Assembly: GCA_964448135.1 (NCBI GenBank)
Contig: CAYUVH010000054.1
Location: 93,120-157,119 of the forward strand
Direction of reading: 5' to 3'
Source of the DNA: CAYUVH01 sp964448135
Lineage (GTDB): Bacteria; Verrucomicrobiota; Verrucomicrobiia; Limisphaerales; UBA8199
Length of the DNA: 64,000 nt
A program made the position numbers and the translations under genes. The notes under the pieces are model-generated. The model did no database searches, was not told the origin of the DNA, and saw nothing but the letters and a program-made list of their open reading frames with translations. Positions 62,128-64,000 of the stretch are shown here, in pieces (within the stretch, counting starts at the first letter, position 1; each line of letters starts with the position of its first letter).

Positions 62128-64000
62128 ATGCGCATCCCCCATTGTTTCCCAGGTTCTTCCACCCACCGTCACCTCCGGCTGTTTGCTGGTCTGACCGCGT
62201 TGATTGTTCTTGTCGCCCTCCCGGCCAGAGCCGACTGGCCGAGCACCAATGCCACCAAGTGGGTGCAGTACCCGGACCTGAGCCCGGCGGGGTATGACGT
62301 GCAAATCCGCCAGCCTCTGGTGCTGGCGAGTGATTTCATCTGCACGAACACGGGGCCGATCACGGATATCCATTTCTGGATGTCTTATCTCAGCAACAAC
62401 GTTCCGAACCCAACCAACCTGCTTTTCAACGTGGGGATCTGGTCCAGTGTGCCGCCGCAGCCGCCCTTCACCAACTACAGCCAGCCGGGAATCCTGCTGT
62501 GGAACCAATTGTTCTCCAACGGCCAGTACCAAGTCCGGATGTGGGTGACCAACACGCTGGAAACCTTCTGGAATCCCCAACTCGGGACCAATGTGCTTGG
62601 CACCGACAACGCCATATTTCAGTATAATTTTTATCCGACGAATCCCTTCATCCAAACCGGCACCTCGAATACGCCCATTTCCTACTGGCTCACCCTGAGC
62701 GCCAACCTGGCAGGATTGCCCTTTACGAACATCGGCTGGAAGACATCCACCAATTTTGTTGGCACAAGTTCTTTATACTCCTTACAGGGCGGCCCCGGCG
62801 GGACGAACATTATTGCCGCGTGGGCACAACTGGCGAACCCCGCCGCCACCAACATCCTGCTCGACCTTTCGTACGCTTTGACGACGACCAACGAGCAGGG
62901 CCAGATTCCGACGAACACCGTCATAGACAAGTGGCTGCAAATTCCCGAAACGACCACCAACGGGATAGACGTGCGCGTAACGGATACACAGATGCTGGCG
63001 GATGATTTCCGCTGCAACGCCACCGGGCCGATCACGGAGATCCGGCTTTGGGGCTCGTGGGAGTTTGACCAGTACACCCAGGCCTGTTTCAACCTCAGCC
63101 TGTGGTCGGACATCCCGACCAATCAATTCAATTCGTTCAGCCAGCCCGGGCAAATGCTGTGCAGCGCCTCGTTCTGTCCGGGACAATACACGAATTTTAT
63201 CTATACCAATGTGTTTTTCGAAAAATACTGGGACCCGCTCAACCCGGGGGTCTTTACCTTCGACAGCCAGGTCTGGGAGTACATCTTCCGGCTGCCGACC
63301 AATACCTGCTGGTATCAGACCAACGGCAACATTTACTGGCTGGCGTTCACGGTCAGCAATTTCGATCAAAGCCTCCATCGCTTCGGCTGGAAGACGTGTC
63401 CCACCAATTGGAACGATGACGGGGTCTTTGGCTTTGTACCCGGCTTTGGATGGCAGGAGTTGCGCCGGCCGCCGTGGAACACGAATAGCATGGACCTTTC
63501 CTTCGAGATCATCACCAGCGGGACCAACGGGCCGCCACCGCCGGTCACCACCAACGCTTATAAATGGCTGCAGGTGCCAGACCCGACTCCCAGCGGCATT
63601 GATGTCCAGGCCAGCGGCGTGTCGAACATGCTGGCCGATGATTTCCTCTGCACGGCCACCGGCCCGCTGACGCAAATCCGGCTCTGGGCTTCGTGGCTGA
63701 ATGACCAGTTACCGCCGGTGCCTCCCTGCATCTGCCTCGGGTTATGGTCGGATATTCCACGCAACGGAAACAATTACAGCCGGCCGGGGTTCCAGCTTTG
63801 CGGCTACTGCTTCCAGCCGAACGAATACTTCGCCTTCCCGTACACGAATAATGTCTTCGAACAGTTCTATGATCCCAGCGGGAACGGGATTATCGGCACC
63901 GACACTGTGATTTGGGAATACGTTTTCAATTTGCCGACGAACACCTGCTGGTATCAGACGAACGGCAACATCTACTGGCTGTCGGTGCAGGCCAGTTGCT
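62128..64000 (+). CDS. Large exported protein with three tandem repeats of about 215 residues (3' end off the window)
   Basis: Open from ATG 62128 (GGAG 4 nt upstream) to the right edge, 624 residues visible. A signal peptide ends LALPARADW-like (ALIVLVALPARA). Three homologous units start at residues 44, 268 and 479. Each opens K-W-(V/L)-Q-x-P-(D/E) and then carries (S/A)DDF(I/R/L)C, TGP(I/L)TxIR/HxW and (S)WSDIP-type strands. Each continues with NTCWYQTNGNIYWL, which is almost identical between units 2 and 3. The units look like all-beta modules, similar to what I recall as DUF7901. Asn/Thr-rich linkers suggest a surface protein, perhaps ending in an anchor beyond the window. Confidence 0.78.
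   Translation, partial: MRIPHCFPGSSTHRHLRLFAGLTALIVLVALPARADWPSTNATKWVQYPDLSPAGYDVQIRQPLVLASDFICTNTGPITDIHFWMSYLSNNVPNPTNLLFNVGIWSSVPPQPPFTNYSQPGILLWNQLFSNGQYQVRMWVTNTLETFWNPQLGTNVLGTDNAIFQYNFYPTNPFIQTGTSNTPISYWLTLSANLAGLPFTNIGWKTSTNFVGTSSLYSLQGGPGGTNIIAAWAQLANPAATNILLDLSYALTTTNEQGQIPTNTVIDKWLQIPETTTNGIDVRVTDTQMLADDFRCNATGPITEIRLWGSWEFDQYTQACFNLSLWSDIPTNQFNSFSQPGQMLCSASFCPGQYTNFIYTNVFFEKYWDPLNPGVFTFDSQVWEYIFRLPTNTCWYQTNGNIYWLAFTVSNFDQSLHRFGWKTCPTNWNDDGVFGFVPGFGWQELRRPPWNTNSMDLSFEIITSGTNGPPPPVTTNAYKWLQVPDPTPSGIDVQASGVSNMLADDFLCTATGPLTQIRLWASWLNDQLPPVPPCICLGLWSDIPRNGNNYSRPGFQLCGYCFQPNEYFAFPYTNNVFEQFYDPSGNGIIGTDTVIWEYVFNLPTNTCWYQTNGNIYWLSVQASC

Noticed and set aside
1..64000. tRNA and rRNA genes
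   Set aside because: No GGTTCGAATCC-type T-arm with cloverleaf or rRNA-like conserved stretch was found on reading; a computed scan could still find a missed one.

Overview
The window looks like a high-GC chromosome segment from a Verrucomicrobiota bacterium of the Limisphaerales/Pedosphaera type. This rests on content, not on a marker gene. It has prepilin-type proteins with a GFTLIELLVVIAIIAILA start, Tat/Sec-exported Gfo/Idh/MocA proteins, a sulfatase, several secreted glycoside hydrolases, and a dense set of dispersed intergenic repeats of the kind common in that phylum. No rRNA, tRNA or CRISPR array was recognised.

Layout. 1-8.1 kb (minus): a secreted carbohydrate locus with a GxGYxYP protein cut by the left edge, a GH127-type enzyme, a DUF4965/glutaminase-like protein and a prepilin-like protein. 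8.3-16.4 kb: one-carbon/corrinoid genes, namely a zinc homocysteine methyltransferase, a VOC protein, FdhD, an FdhF/YdeP molybdoenzyme, a small unknown, a MetH-activation-like protein with a cysteine cluster, and a RamA-like ASKHA ferredoxin activator. 16.5-20.8 kb: a HEAT lipoprotein, a metallophosphatase and an oligopeptide-binding lipoprotein. 20.8-24.8 kb (plus): a VOC gene, then folP-cdaA-cdaR-glmM, which joins folate, c-di-AMP and cell-wall precursor synthesis. 25.2-29.7 kb (minus): two tandem paralogues of unknown function, a PfkB kinase and a conserved unknown. 30.0-31.5 kb: an IS110-family element with a frameshifted transposase. 32-40 kb (plus): a YfhO-like membrane protein, a methyltransferase, a small secreted protein and mfd. 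40-44.5 kb (minus): an OB-fold protein, an M3 peptidase and hisD. 44.8-49.4 kb (plus): a toxin-antitoxin pair with a broken toxin, a third member of the unknown paralogue family, a small unknown and a GH42/GH14-like enzyme. 49.4-53.8 kb (minus): ribD, ftsY, a PHP phosphoesterase, nusB and a DEDDh exonuclease. 53.9-62 kb: a sulfatase, a DUF4197 protein, unknowns, a GH-like enzyme, a Gfo/Idh/MocA protein, a Fic protein and a DUF486 protein. 62.1-64 kb: a secreted repeat protein cut by the right edge.

The most unusual signal is a family of four promoter-proximal elements (about 8.2, 31.9, 36.3 and 42.8 kb). Each has a conserved core resembling TTCGACCAATGTTTATGC flanked by exactly five short iterons, three on one side and two on the other. 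The iteron sequence differs between copies (GTTGCAnn, GTTACCGGT, GGTACnGG) while the scaffold is kept. All four lie in the sense orientation upstream of a gene, and in three the core ends 115-123 nt before the start codon. Other notable points are a possible bridge-RNA region in the IS110 element, dispersed repeats that have become protein-coding in the GH127 signal peptide, in mfd and in a small secreted protein, and a corrinoid-reactivation module beside a molybdoenzyme.
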